DNA of 64,000 nucleotides, from contig OX104123.1 in the NCBI GenBank assembly GCA_944474755.1, forward strand, positions 16,062,275-16,126,274. Direction: 5' to 3'. The number at the start of each line of letters is the position of its first letter. Within the stretch, counting starts at the first letter, position 1. This DNA is from Limnoperna fortunei (taxonomy: Eukaryota; Mollusca; Bivalvia; Mytilida; Modiolidae). Below the pieces are notes generated by a model that worked only from the letters and a program-made list of their open reading frames with translations, had not been told where the DNA came from and did no database searches. A program made the position numbers and the translations under genes. This document shows positions 20,224-32,424 of the stretch, piece by piece.

Positions 20224-21599
20224 CCTTTAGCGAGGGCGTCCGTGTCCCATGGACACATTTTTCAATTTGTGTTGCTTAAATATGGTTAAATTTGAGACCG
20301 AATATAGACCGTTTTCATGCTTATTTCGAATAAAAGCTAACTAAATAAAGTCAGAAAGTTGTTATTGTATACATAAATACTTTGAAAATAACTTATTTAA
20401 AACAGAAACAGTTAAAATTAATTGAACAATCCATTTTTATCCATAATTTTCGAAAATATATTTTTTACTTTAGATGTCCTCTTTAGAACCCCACTTCTAA
20501 ATATTACTGTTATTATCTCCCTTGTCTGTACTCTCTATTATGTTTACATATGAATGATTGGGGTACAAAACAACTCTGCATAAGTTCTCTTTCAGTTTTA
20601 CTGTTTTAGACATGACTTAGGTAGAGGCAGAACTTTGGATGAAAGTATGAATAAATCCTATTGAAATGTTGTGCCTTGTCGTTTCATTAAAAATATGGAA
20701 AAGCCGGGAGATAGGCTCACGGCACGTGTACTTTGAGAAATGACCCTACATGGAGATTGCATATGTTAGAAAACTCTTATTTTTAGTGAAATATGTGTGT
20801 TATGTCATAAGTGCAACCACTAGAAGCCAAGATAAACAAAAACAATGAGTAAAACATAAGTTGCGGGGGGGGGGGGTCATTAGGGTACCAAGAAGGGCCT
20901 CTGAGTGAAAGATGTTAACCTTTTTGAATTGAAATTTAACTTTGAATAGCGATTCATTGAATTTAGTGGATGTTAAGACTATATATGACCAAAATCTACT
21001 TATAGATGTTGACAATAGAAGAAAGAAATGCAAATACAAATCACATTATCTGGTAAATCACGCAAATTTTCACCAAAATAGGCAATCTTTCAAAGGCTGT
21101 AAAATCTTAACCTGTAATTTGCAAAGCTAGCCCATTCAAATATAATTTTTTATTCAAGTTCAACAAAAATTAATAAATTGAATTTAAATTTAGGCGTTCA
21201 CTTTGAAGGAATAGACAGCCAAGTATACGCAGTCAAGCTATATTCATGATTTGGAATGTTTTTAAAATTCTTGGCAAGGTGCCAATTTCAATGATTTTGC
21301 ATTGTTCATAAAATATTTCTGAAAAGGGTGGTCTATAGATTATCTTTATATTATATGACAACATAAGCTATTTACATTTTTCCAGAATGGCACAAAGAAA
21401 AGTAGATACTTTTTGATTGAAAATCAGAAAATCTTACCATGTAAACGATGCTAAAATATAATTCCCGTTTGTAAAAATTAAAACATTGCAGAAATGTTTT
21501 AAGGGTGTTGAACAACTTTCTGTGCATATACCTTTTAAGTAAACATAAGTATTTGACAGTTTTCAAAAGTGACACCTGGACCACTTTGCATGGTTTTCT
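20224..21599. other. No gene recognised; G11 run at about 20863
   Basis: AT-rich intergenic sequence. A poly-G run near 20863-20873 is a likely sequencing-error hotspot. Short open frames here show no domain or codon signal. Confidence 0.45.
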
Positions 21600-21740
21600 A
21601 GTAGACGGGCTCTTAAACAATTCTGCCTAAAGTCAAATGAGATTTTAAAATCACATGTTTGAAAAATGAAATTTGGACGGTCATACCGAAAATCTATCTT
21701 GGTTATCACAAATCCTCAAAAAAGCCACCCCTATTCACAT
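21600..21740. repeat. Dispersed repeat fragment shared with the LINE 5' flank
   Basis: CAAATGAGATTTTAAAATCA and GACGGTCATACCGAAAATCT recur at 24764-24860, immediately before the LINE, and in part at 22555-22615. Confidence 0.7.
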
Positions 21741-22322
21741 CTAGCCGTTGCCACGCTTCGGATTTGAACATGCATGAAAACAAAAATGAGAATGAAAGAT
21801 AGTTTTTTTTTTTCTATTAACTCTCTTTTAACTTCTTAACTACAATAAAAGTCAGTTCTAATCATTACCATGAAAGGCAAATCCAGGATCAATAACCATA
21901 AAATTGTAAAACAAACAAATAAAATGTGCAACAATATCAATTCTAAGTACTATGTCGAGACTGATGTCAGTTACAACAATAGAATAAAACTGGACTTTAT
22001 CGCTGCCACACATTTTCACAGATGCAACACTTGTATTGACTAAAATGTATAATTTTGCAATTAACCTTAATTTATGACCAAACAAGGCGCACCGTTTAAA
22101 AAGTAATAAATCAGTATATTCCTACAGAAGCAGCATAAGATCCAACAATGTCGTCTTGTTGACATCGATGAAAAGATGTAAAAACTGCCATTCCTACAGA
22201 AGCACCATAAGTAAGTGCAAGAAAGGCAGATAAGATTCCATCTACGCAAAACAATTGGCTGTCATCAAAAATGACGACAAAAATCAGCTTGAATACAATA
22301 ATTCCATTACTTGCATAAAGTT

Positions 22323-22640
22323 TTCACGAAGTTAACTGCTGTATTTCGAAGCCTGTAAATTCTTAATCTACAAAACCAATAATGGTTGGGACATTTTTAT
22401 CACTAAACCTAGAGTTTATTCAATCATTTTTGTATTATGATTGTTCACTAAACTGTTTTCAACTTCTCCCTCTAAAATCTATTATTTTAAAGGCAACTTA
22501 TTTCGTCCAAGTGAGCCATAATAATGAAACGTTTCTGTACAGTCTGCCTTTTCTTGTTTGAAAAATGAGATTTGGAACGTCATACCGAAACAAAACAGAA
22601 AAGCCACCCTACCCAGCCACCGTCAAGCTTCAGTTATAAA
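22323..22640. repeat. Long dispersed repeat, diverged copy
   Basis: Shares CCAATAATGGTTGGGACATTTT and ATAATGAAACGTTTCTGTA, in the same order, with the copies at 14.7 and 24.2 kb but lacks the middle portion. Confidence 0.6.
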
Positions 22641-23859
22641 TTAATACATACACTGTACAGATTACATTGGTTGTCCTACATGCTGTGATGGAGATATACA
22701 CTTTTATTAATTGGTATATTACTGTAAGAAATAAATTCATTCCTAGTGAGTTTACCTGACATGTTTTGAGGCTGACAGAACTTTTTATAAATTGTATATT
22801 ACAGTTGGAAATAACATTCTGTAATTCCTAATAAGTTTACCTGACAGGGTTTTAATTGTTTCACAGATTGTCTTGATTGTTCCACATGCTGTGAGGCTGA
22901 CATAATTTTTTGTAAATTGTTGATTACTGTTAGTAATAACATCCAGTAATTCCTACTGAGTTTACATGACGGGTTTTTAAAGAGGTCGCTACACCCTTAG
23001 GGTAGTCTTCGGTTTGTTTTTGCCAACTGGTTGGGTTGTGTCTCTTTGTCACATTCCCCATTTCAATTTTCCTTTCAATGTGATATTGCAAACTATTTCA
23101 CAAAAAAACAGATAAATACGAAACTAACATATTCTTTCAAATGGACACTTTATGTTGCATAAACAATGTTTCTTTCATAGTGGACCAAAAGTGGGGCGGG
23201 GCAGCACCGGCAGTCCGACACTCCATTTTTTCAAATACACTTTCTCAAGCCTTAAATATTGTTTAAAATAAAACGGATAACAACTGAACATTTTGCCTTT
23301 TCAGCATACTTGCATGTATTTCTTATATTGTACAATTTGAAAATCCATCATGCGTAAAGCATTTATGGTTCTTAAACAAGCATTTCTTTGAGCATTTACT
23401 AAAGCTGGCTCGTAGCTCAGATGTTGGATATTTAAAGAACCGCACCGTTAAACAAGTAATAAATCAGTAAATGCTCACAGATGAAGTTCCTCTTTCCCCA
23501 CATAGTAACACGAAGTGACGCATATCCATTAACCTTGCCAAATATGACAGTTATTGTAATTTATTTATATATAAATGTTCAACTTTAGAAAATAAAAATA
23601 AAAAGATCATCCAATGATAAACTTTGTTTAAATAAGTTGCTAATAATATGATTAGTACAGACTTTTTAAGCTATATATCCTTATGTAGCCTAAAAATAAA
23701 CCATGCATAATAATGTCATTAAAAAAGTCAGATTTACCCATGTTTTACTATCTATTTAGGTTAGAACAGTAGTTAAAGCCAGTAAAGGACAAGCTCTATG
23801 AACAGAGATCGCTTTTTTTTAAAACACTCGAAGGCATTCAAAAACATGGTACAAATGTC
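22641..23859. other. Intergenic, nothing convincing
   Basis: Two short AT-rich passages near 22700-22800 and 22860-22970 resemble each other (TCCTA...GAGTTTACCTGACA, then a tail). No gene or defined element was recognised. Confidence 0.4.
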
Positions 23860-24000
23860 TGCTGGTCCATTTTCAGGATATCCAGTGGCAGTCAACATTT
23901 TGTTCGATGTGTCCCATTCCACCCATTTTCCGTTGATTTATTGTTTGGTTACTTATTCTCGTCCTGAATATAGCTGAAATACTGCTCGCTAGACGTAAAG
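23860..24000 (+). repeat. Degenerate LINE-tail copy
   Basis: TTGATTTATTGTTTGGTTAC then TTCTCGTCCTGAATATAGCT and GCTCGCTAGACGT, nearly the tail found at the LINE 3' end (30.88-30.92 kb). Probably a 5'-truncated LINE copy or a SINE with a shared tail. Confidence 0.6.
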
Positions 24001-24208
24001 AAAATATAAATTAACCATCAAGGCCTGGATCACTGTAAATAATGACTTTTCTGCTGCTGTAGTTGTACATGACTGCAAGCTACCTTCTGACCTCTCTTTA
24101 AGGAAACACTTGCCATCGTCTTTCACATCAGTACATTCTGTACACAAGTTAATTCGAGAAGTTTTATCACACAATGTTTGGCTGGGTAACTCAGCCATGA
24201 CAACAAAA

Positions 24209-24862
24209 AGCTGCTTTCTGAGCTTGAATATTATAATTTCCAATATTTACTTAAATATTTAACAAAGTTAACTGGCTTATTTTGAACTCTGCTAATTCCA
24301 AAACAATTACCAAACCAATAATGGTTGGGACATTTTCCCCCGAGACACATTTTACTCAATGGTTTTTGCATTACGATTTTTAACTAACTGTTGTCAACTT
24401 CTCTTACTCTGTAAGTTGGTGGTGGAGGATGTAAATAAAATATATCTAAAATCTGAAACACAACTATTGCCTTCCCCATAGAACCAAATTAAATTTTCTG
24501 TTTATGACTTCCAGAGTTTTCTGAATCCTGGTCATTACCTGGATGAATGTCATCACTAATTTTAGCTACCAGTAAACTAATTTCTGATAATTCAAAGAAA
24601 GAATGAGCTTCTTTTCCACTGTTATCTTATGTGTACTACGATCAAACAGATTCAAAGAAGTGTTTAGATTATTTTTCATAGTAATGAAACGATTCTGTAG
24701 AATCTGCCTTTTCTTCTACCGACTGGGTATCATCAGCAGGAGGACATTAAACAAGTATGCCTGAAGTCAAATGGGATTTTAAAATCACATGTTTGAAAAA
24801 TGAAATTTGGACGGTCATACCGAAAATCTTAGTTATCACAAATCCTCAAAAAAGCCAACCCC
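24209..24862. repeat. Long dispersed repeat, copy 2 (left flank of the LINE)
   Basis: Aligns with 14690-15195 to about 24750 and then with 21600-21735 to about 24862, where homology stops abruptly and GC-rich LINE sequence begins. This defines the LINE 5' junction. Confidence 0.75.
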
Positions 24863-25560
24863 GTGTGGGACCCGGGGCACAGGAGAATAGGCCCACGGCT
24901 TCCTCAGCCTGCAGTAAGAGTCTGCTAACAGAGGCAACACTTGCCGTGTGTTGCGACCCGTGTCGATTACAGGACGGGATTTCAGTAGGCCGGGTAAACG
25001 GTCCCGATAACTTACTGAACCCTTACTTTTTCTAGACGGGAAATCGAGTTAGCCCTAACTTCGATGAATCGGCATGTCACGTCTTGCCCTTTGTGAATCC
25101 TTATCATTTAAGCTATTCTATTACATTTTTTCCTTCAAACTGTTCCATGAAATGTATGTACCATTTAATAGACGGCTTCCTTACAGGATTTGCAAAGAAG
25201 GCGGTGGCTGAAGGGCAAAGCTTCCTCAGCTTTATAGAGGCGACATGTTTGCCGTGTGTTGCAACCCGTGATGGTGGAGGAAGGGATCCTGGTGGTTGAG
25301 AGATCACTCTCTGCTGCATCCATTAGTGCGGGTCAGCGGGTTTGATTTTCAATACACCACTTTGGCCCTGACTTCAACTAGACGGGAGACCGGATGGACC
25401 CGGTTCGGTCAATCGGCTGGTCACGCCGAGCCCTTAACAAGCTTGTCGTCATTTCTCTTGTCACTTGATTATATCTTGTGAATTTCAGTTCCAAAGTTGT
25501 TCAGTTACAAGCTGTTAAGAAGGCGGTGGCTCATGGGTCAATCGAGTAGATAGAGTTTCG
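24863..25560 (+). promoter_or_regulatory. LINE 5' UTR with two ~320-bp monomers
   Basis: CTTCCTCAGC followed by GAGGC..ACA..TTGCCGTGTGTTGC begins monomers at 24898 and 25220, 322 bases apart. Each ends with AAGAAGGCGGTGGCT (about 25195 and 25517). Monomeric 5' UTRs often carry internal promoter activity in LINEs; promoter function here is inference. Confidence 0.6.
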
Positions 25561-25744
25561 AACGGTTGTTTCGCCAGTTAATTCTGGCACGAAGCTTGAG
25601 TTCGTGAAGAAATTCATCTATTTGAGTATACCACCCTTGGAACACCCGATGCTTTCTGCTGGTTATCCGCAGAGACCAAGCATCGTCCCTGTTGGCACTC
25701 CGTGGCGGGTGGGTGACAAGGGTGGTGAACTGCATTTCTTCATC

Positions 25745-26680
25745 ATGGCTTCCGATACACCTTTAGTTCAAACAAGTTCCAAAAAAAGAAAAAATGAAAT
25801 TCCGCTTGAAGACATAGTTGATGATGAACACTGGACAAGATTTATTGTATTAACTAGCAAGGATTCTAACAAACCTTTATGCAAAATTTCTCCATTTGTC
25901 ATAGAAAAAACCATCAAGAGTTGTGCAGGAGACGTTAAAAACGTCACTAAAATGAAATCTGGCTCTTTACTCATTGAAGTTTCTAAAAAACAGCAATCCG
26001 TAAATTTATTACAATTACATAAAATTTTAGATTTGGAAATTACATCAACGCCTCACAGAACATTAAATTCCTGTCAGGGTATTATTCATTACAGAGACGA
26101 TGATCTCTCTGAACTGACAGATGAAGACATTTGTCTTGAACTGAAACCTCAGGGTGTTACAAAAGTAAAAAGATTTATTGCAAAAAGACAAAATCAACAA
26201 ATTAAACTTAATACCTTTCTTTTAAATTTCAATACTCCATCTGTCCCTAAATCAATCAAAATTGGACTATACAATATTAAAGTCAGCGCATACATTCCAA
26301 ATCCTGTGCGCTGCTTTAAATGTCAGAAATTTGGCCACGGAAAAGGACAATGTAGAGGCTCCTTGGTATGCTTTAAATGTGCAGAGGTAGGACATGAGGG
26401 CTTTACCTGCACAAATAATCCGAAGTGTGCCAATTGTGGTGAAGCCCACATGTCCTCATCCAAGGATTGTGCTCACTTCAAAAAAGAAAAGGAGGTTCAA
26501 AAATTAAAAACTGAAAAAAATATCACATACCCTGAGGCACGTCGCCTCTTAAATTCAACAAACAATCTCTCGTCTCCTGCATCAACGACATACGCTAGTG
26601 TGGCCAAACGCGTTTTCACTACAGTTGAAACGCAGACAAGTATCACCTGGCCTATTGACAAAAAAGAACCTTTCAAATAA
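25745..26680 (+). pseudogene. LINE ORF1 (gag-like, CCHC), interrupted by TAA
   Basis: The ATG at 25745 gives 311 residues. Features in order: an RRM-like central region (IGLYNIKVSAYIPNPV precedes the fingers), then three zinc knuckles: CFKCQKFGHGKGQC near residue 190, CFKCAEVGHEGFTC, and CANCGEAHMSSSKDC (Cys-x2-Cys-x3-His-x6-Cys), followed by PEARRLLNS. The protein should bind LINE RNA. The TAA at 26678-26680 is probably a premature stop, because the same frame stays open for 125 more codons. The frame is also open upstream of the ATG without an ATG start, so 25745 is the likely start. Confidence 0.9.
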
Positions 26681-27058
26681 GCAGTTCAAACAACAGACAA
26701 AATAATTCAATCTTCCCGGAAATCTTCATCCTCTCAAACTGCTACACCTTCGGCACCATCTCAATCATCATCAACTAATTCTTCAAGCAGCCCAAAAAAA
26801 AATTCAAAAAATACTATTTCCAATTCAAATTCTAATAAAAACTTAAATCAAAAAGGAGATCGTACTCCAAAACTGCTGCGGGATCCCATTAAGGTCCACA
26901 ACAGGTTTGGGAGTCTAGATCAACTAGACACTACTATCTGGGGCGATCCCATGGATACACTACCCCCAGATACTGGATCTAAAAGTAGATCCCCCAGCAG
27001 AAACCGGCGGAATAGCCCCAAAAAAACTGTCAACTATTCCCCTATTCGCAGACCATAA
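26681..27058 (+). pseudogene. C-terminal continuation of ORF1 after the nonsense codon
   Basis: The frame is uninterrupted and Ser/Asn/Lys-rich (SSSTNSSSSSPKKNSK, later SRSPSRNRRNSPKK), like disordered tails of LINE Gag proteins. It ends in a TAA at 27056-27058 whose last base is the A of the ORF2 ATG (TAATG). The intact ORF1 would be about 437 codons with stop-start coupling to ORF2. Confidence 0.75.
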
Positions 27059-29100
27059 TGGGTACAATAATACAATGGAATTGTCGAGGTCTTAAGATTA
27101 ATTTTCTGGAAATTACATTATTAGTTCAAGCCTTTCTTCCTATTGCATTATGCCTCCAAGAATCCCACCTAAAACGAAGTGATAACATATCTTTAAAAAA
27201 CTACTCTATATACAGCACATATGTAGACGAGAATGATAGAGCTGCTGGCGGCTCTACCATTCTTGAAAAAGATCAAGTTCTACATAGCCCTGTAGATCTC
27301 AACACTGATCTTCAGGCGGTTGCTGTTAGAATATCTTTAGACAAAACGATTACTTTATGCTCTGTGTATATTCCTCCGAATTCTTCATTAAATTTAAATC
27401 AGTTGAAACATCTTACTGATCAGCTTCCGGCCCCTTATATATTACTTGGGGACTTCAACGGACACAACCCTTTATGGGGCAGTAACACAATAAATGATAA
27501 AGGTAAAATTATTGAAGGCTTAATGGATCAGGAAGATCTGTGTATTTTTAATGATGGAACCAATACATATTTACATCCTGGGAATGGATCATATTCAGCT
27601 ATTGATCTTACAATAGCAGACCCTTCTCTGTTGCCCGATTTCTCATGGAAAGTCCACGACGATCTCTGTGGCAGTGATCACTTTCCCATTATCTTGGAAT
27701 CTTTACACTCTTCAAACACAGAACGAGTCGCTCGGTATAAATTTGGCAAGGCCAATTGGGCTCTATTTGAACAACTCTGTATAGAGCGACTTAACTCGGA
27801 TGCTTTTGAAGCTGTTTCTGATCCAATTTTAAAATTCAATGAAACACTTATTTCAATTGCTGATGAAACAATTCCTAAGACCTCGACAAATCCAAAACAT
27901 CCCCGTAAACCATGGTTCGATGACAGCTGTGAGGACGCTATTAAAGACCGGAAAAAAGCCGAACGACGCTTTAATAAACACCCAACTCAAAATAATCTTA
28001 ACCATTTCCGAATTTTTCGAGCGAAAGCTCGCAGGGTAACGAAACAAAGACGACGCACCTCTTGGCGTAACTTTGTTTCTAAACTAAATAACCATACCCC
28101 CATGAATAAAATTTGGAACATGATTCGTAAAATTAAAGGTAAAAACAGTAAAGCAAATGTCCATCATTTAAACGATGGACAAGACTTGTTAACATCAGAG
28201 TCGGATATATCTAACAAATTGGCCGAAACATTTGCAAAACACTCGTCCGCTGAAAATTACCATCCCGATTTTCAGCGTATCAAAACTCAAAAAGAAAAAT
28301 CAAAACTTAATTTCCAGTCAAAAAATTTAAAAGATTACAATACACCTTTTTCTTTGGAAGAGCTAAAAACTTCTTTGAGCAAATCTCACGATACAGCATG
28401 TGGTCCAGATGACATCCATTATCAACTTCTCAAACATCTGCCACAATCTTCTCTCCAATGCCTTTTGAATCTTCTTAACAACATTTGGGAAACGGGTGAC
28501 TTACCATCTATATGGAAAATGGCCACTGTTGTGCCTATTCCAAAACCAGGAAAAGATCACTCTGAAGCGTCCAACTATCGGCCTATAGCCCTCACAAGCT
28601 GTCTTTGTAAAACCATGGAAAGGATGATCAACGATCGCCTTGTCTGGTTTTTAGAATCGAACAACTTAATCTCAAATATCCAATGTGGATTCAGACAAGG
28701 GCGAAGTACCCTAGATCATCTTGTACGTTTCGAAACGTATATTCGAAACGCCTTTGCCAAAAATGAACATGTTGTGTCTATCTTTTTCGATTTAGAAAAA
28801 GCATATGACACAACATGGAAATATGGTATTTTAAAGGATCTTTTTGATATGGGGTTGAAAGGTAGACTTCCTATCTTTATTTCAAACTTTTTATCTGACA
28901 GAGAATTTAAAGTTAGGGTAAATTCTACTCTATCTGACCCTTTTGAACAGGAAATGGGTGTTCCCCAGGGCAGCATCCTTTCTGTCACTTTATTTAGTAT
29001 CAAAATTAATAGCCTTGCTAAAGTTTTAAAAGATAATATTGATGGTTCTCTATATGTTGACGACTTCCTCATATGTTACCGTGGAAAAAAACATGAATAA
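27058..29100 (+). pseudogene. LINE ORF2, endonuclease and RT part
   Basis: The ATG overlaps the ORF1 stop. Residues 1 to about 230 are an APE-type endonuclease with WNCRG, LCLQESHL, LLGDFNGHNPLWG and GSDHFPI. The RT follows from about residue 480 with VVPIPKPGKD, SNYRPIALTS, FRQGRSTLDHL, FFDLEKAYDTTW, MGVPQGSIL and the catalytic YVDDFLICY. This makes cDNA at the nicked target. The frame is lost just after YVDD at a run of seven A (29085-29091) and terminates at 29100. Coding continues in the next frame, so one excess or missing A is the whole defect. Confidence 0.93.
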
Positions 29101-30739
29101 TATTGAACGTCAACTGCAGTTATGTTTAAATAGAATAGAGAAATGGGCAATGGAGAATGGTTTTAAATTCTCCACTGCAAAAACAGTGGGGATGCACTTT
29201 TGTAATAAGAGAAAGATGCATCCTGATCCCGAATTAAAATTACATAATAATCCTATAAAAATTGTAAAGGAAACTACTTTTCTTGGTCTCATATTTGATT
29301 CAAGGCTAACCTTTCTACCCCATATCAAAATGTTAAAAAATAAATGCATTAAAGCATTAGATATTTTAAAAGTTGTATCCAGTACCGACTGGGGTGCTGA
29401 GTGCGATGTTTTACTTAATCTATATAGATCGCTGGTTCGATCTAAATTGGATTACGGTTGCTTTATTTATGGTTCTGCTCGCAAGTCATATGTCAAAATC
29501 CTTGATACTATACACCATCAAGGATTGCGACTATGCCTTGGAGCTTTCAGAACCACACCTGTTGAGAGTTTATATGTAGAAGCAGGCGAGCCTTCTTTGT
29601 ATCAAAGAAGAATAAAGCTTGCTTTGCAATATGCAACCAAATTAAAGGCATATCCTGGCAACCCTGCCCACGACTGTGTTTTCAAACCTCTATATCAAAA
29701 CATTTTCGAAAAACATCCAAACAAAATTCAACCTTTTGGCCTCCGAATTAAATCTCATTTGGAAAATTCTGGTATAAATTTAGATGAAATTGCTGCAATC
29801 GAAATTCCGCATAATCCCCCGTGGTTAAACCCCAAACCGATATTTATTTATGATCTTAGAAAACATAAAAAGTCCGACACAAACCATTTAATAATACAAC
29901 AACATTATGCAGAAATTAAATCTTGTTACCCTGACCATAGTACTATTTACACAGACGGGTCAAAAGACGGTGATAAAGTCGCCTCGGCCGCTGTCTTCGG
30001 AGAGCGTGTTGAAACTCGCCGCCTTCCGTCTGCCTCATCTGTATTTACAGCAGAGGCGCAAGCTATTCTTCTTGCGATGAAAATAGTTGCTTCGTCAGAC
30101 GAATGCAAATTTATTGTCTGCTCCGATTCCCTGTCTTGTCTACTGGCTATTGAAAATTTCAAAATTAAAAATCCTTACATTTTAAAAATTATTCAAATCT
30201 ACAAATCTCTTGTTGCTTTGGGAAAAGAGGTTATCTTCTTCTGGATTCCCAGTCATGTCGGAATCCGTGGAAACACAGTCGTGGATCAGGAGGCTAAAAA
30301 TGCTCTAAAGAATAATGTCATTAAATGTAATATTCCTTTTACTGATTTTAAACCGTTGATTTTTAAATATATTTCTAGTTTGTGGCAGAGTGGTTGGGAT
30401 CTCCAAGTTCATAATAAACTTCATGAGATCCAGCCACTACTGCACACAAATATTTTTAAATGTTTTAGAGGTCGAAGAGACCAAGTTGTTTTAACAAGAT
30501 GTCGTCTTGGTCATACCAGGACGACACATAGTTATATTTTAAACAATGAGCCACGACCCGAATGTGTGCCATGCAACAGTCCATACACCATTAAGCATGT
30601 CTTGATGGACTGTGTGGACGTGGCCCACATTCGGGAACGTTTCTATAGTGTAGATACATATTTTAATTTATATAAAACTGTCGCAGGCGACACAATTTTA
30701 AAGTTTTTAAAAGAAATTAATTTATTTAATAAAATTTAA
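29092..30739 (+). pseudogene. LINE ORF2, RT thumb, RNase H and CCHC part
   Basis: Continues ORF2 in the shifted frame from about 29092 (NMNNIERQLQLCLNRIEKW). It holds the RT thumb (TTFLGLIFDSRLTFLPHIK), then RNase H with IYTDGSKDGDKV, FTAEAQAILLAM, VCSDSLSCLL and SHVGIRGNTVVDQEAK, giving the Asp-Glu-Asp-Asp set. Near the C-terminus is ECVPCNSPYTIKHVLMDC, a Cys-x2-Cys-x7-His-x4-Cys finger. It ends at TAA 30737-30739. Confidence 0.92.
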
Positions 30740-30950
30740 TTTCACTACTAAGTGTGATGCTTCATATTTTATTGTTTTAAGTCCCATTTTTATCTGTATA
30801 TACTCTCATATTATTGTATGAGATTACGTTTTAGTATAAAAGGGGAGGCATGACATACTAATAAGTTAAAATCTACAATTTTCACGTCCTGAATATAGCT
30901 GAAATATTGCTTGCTGGACGTTAAACAACAACCAATCAATCAATCAATCA
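30740..30950 (+). other. LINE 3' UTR and (CAAT)n tail
   Basis: Contains TCACGTCCTGAATATAGCTG and TTGCTTGCTGGACGTTAAAC before the (CAAT)n run. Relatives of this tail occur at 13.6, 23.9, 38.0, 38.3, 49.8 and 60.4 kb. Confidence 0.75.
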
Positions 30951-31307
30951 AAATGACCAATAGACAGTAAGACTGTAATAAGTACTAGAATAAAAATAGA
31001 ACAGATGCTAAAAATAACTGTCACCTGACAGGTAACTCCAAAGTACACAATCAGTGACTAGTATTGTTGAAAATAGGTATCACAAACTTTGATTTTAGAG
31101 TGAGTCAGTTTATATAATATTATATAAACCTGTTCATTTAATAATGAAATTAAATAATATATGTGTATAACAATAATAATTTACAATGTAAAGACACTAA
31201 GTAGTTCATGCAAAATAACACTCTGCCACTCTGCCAATCTGGACAAGATATTATCGTTTAGGTAATAAGCGGATATGATGTTTATATACCATGTTTTATA
31301 TGTTCAG
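30951..31307 (+). other. Intron or upstream DNA of the EGF/Ig gene
   Basis: AT-rich, with no further exon seen. It ends in the acceptor of the first visible EGF exon. Earlier exons must lie upstream of it, possibly beyond the LINE or outside the window. Confidence 0.5.
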
Positions 31308-31421
31308 AGATAGACGAATGTAAAAGCAATCCTTGTCCACAGTTTAGTGTGTGCCAAGACAATATCAACAATTACACATGCACATGTTTATCTGGATACA
31401 CCGGACTTAACTGCGAGACTG
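31308..31421 (+). CDS. Exon: calcium-binding-type EGF-like domain 1
   Basis: 114 bases, phase 1 to 1, with acceptor TATGTTCAG and donor G|GTATGA. Encodes [16 protein letters not shown], then [18 protein letters not shown]: six Cys with EGF spacing and an Asp-x-Asp/Glu-type start (EIDEC) of calcium-binding EGF modules. The symmetrical phase is typical of EGF exons. Confidence 0.88.
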
Positions 31422-32018
31422 GTATGAAATTGCTTACTTTTACACAATATTATGGCATACCATGAATTACAGTGTTACCTTTTTATTGAAAGATTTTAAA
31501 CGTTTGATCATTTTTACCACTAAATGTATGTACGTGGCAAGAACGATTTTAAAAGTCAAGTGGTCCCGTATTCTGAATGAAAAGATAAAAAATAAATACT
31601 AACTGCCACAAGGAATGCACATTGAAAACATTATAAAAGATTAACACGTACCGATCTCATCAAACTAATTAAGAATCTTTTAATTTAACAGAGCGGAGAA
31701 AGTGCAAATAACTGGAATTATCTTTCATGTGCATTGGTTGTATATTTGAACATCGTACATCGCTAGTGAACATGATTCATACCACAGTCTTTCTATATAT
31801 GCTGGTTTTCTCACAGTCAATTAAAAACTGTTCGAAAAGCCATTATATCCTAATATAAAATTTGAATTATGTTTATGTAATGACATGAACTTATTTATTT
31901 CAGTACATGCACTGAAATTTAGAGGTAATGTCCAATTTTGTCCCAAGACTAGAGCATATATTAACATTATATTTACTGTACTATTTGCTTACACATGTAC
32001 AAATCAATTATTTTCCAG

Positions 32019-32132
32019 AGATAAATTTGTGTGACGGGAATCCATGTGGAAATGGTGGAGTGTGTACAAATTACGTAACACATTATTCTTGTAGTTGTTA
32101 TATTGGATACTACGGTCAGAACTGCCAAATAG
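32019..32132 (+). CDS. Exon: EGF-like domain 2
   Basis: 114 bases, phase 1 to 1, with acceptor TTTTCCAG and donor G|GTAGTT. Encodes EINLCDGNPCGNGGVC, then HYSCSCYIGYYGQNCQIG with six Cys. It has the same length and phase as the preceding EGF exon, 597 bases upstream. Confidence 0.88.
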
Positions 32133-32424
32133 GTAGTTAGCTTTGAAAACTTTATTCAAATACACTCCAATATTTTTAAAAACTTTTATCTCTTTAAATA
32201 GAAACAAAAAACATGCGGTTAAAGGAATTTTTGATCATTTGATTTAGTCTAATTAAAAACGTACTCTCTGTAATATCAAGTGAAATCAGACCTACAAGTG
32301 CCTTAAAAATGTTTACATAACTTTAAATATGACAAATTTTGCTAAACCTGTCTCATTAATGCGTAATATACAGGTTTAACTGTTATTATACTGTTAGTAA
32401 ATGATGATTATAATTTCTTTTCAG

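Larger units (their letters stand above)
24863..30950 (+). mobile_element. Nearly intact RNase H-bearing LINE (I/Nimb-like), 6.1 kb
   Basis: It has a GC-rich 5' UTR made of two diverged monomers, ORF1 (gag-like with three CCHC knuckles), ORF2 (APE-type endonuclease, RT, RNase H, CCHC), a short 3' UTR and a (CAAT)n tail at 30933-30950. RNase H after RT and the CCHC-bearing ORF1 point to the I group, with Nimb the closest in my recollection; the clade is inference. Only one nonsense codon in ORF1 and one homopolymer frameshift in ORF2 were found. No clear target-site duplication was identified. Confidence 0.9.

Noticed and set aside
23989..24243. 84-codon minus-strand ORF with a Cys-rich segment
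   Set aside because: It looks mildly protein-like, but its end overlaps a LINE-tail fragment, its start lies in the dispersed repeat, and no domain or splice partner was found.
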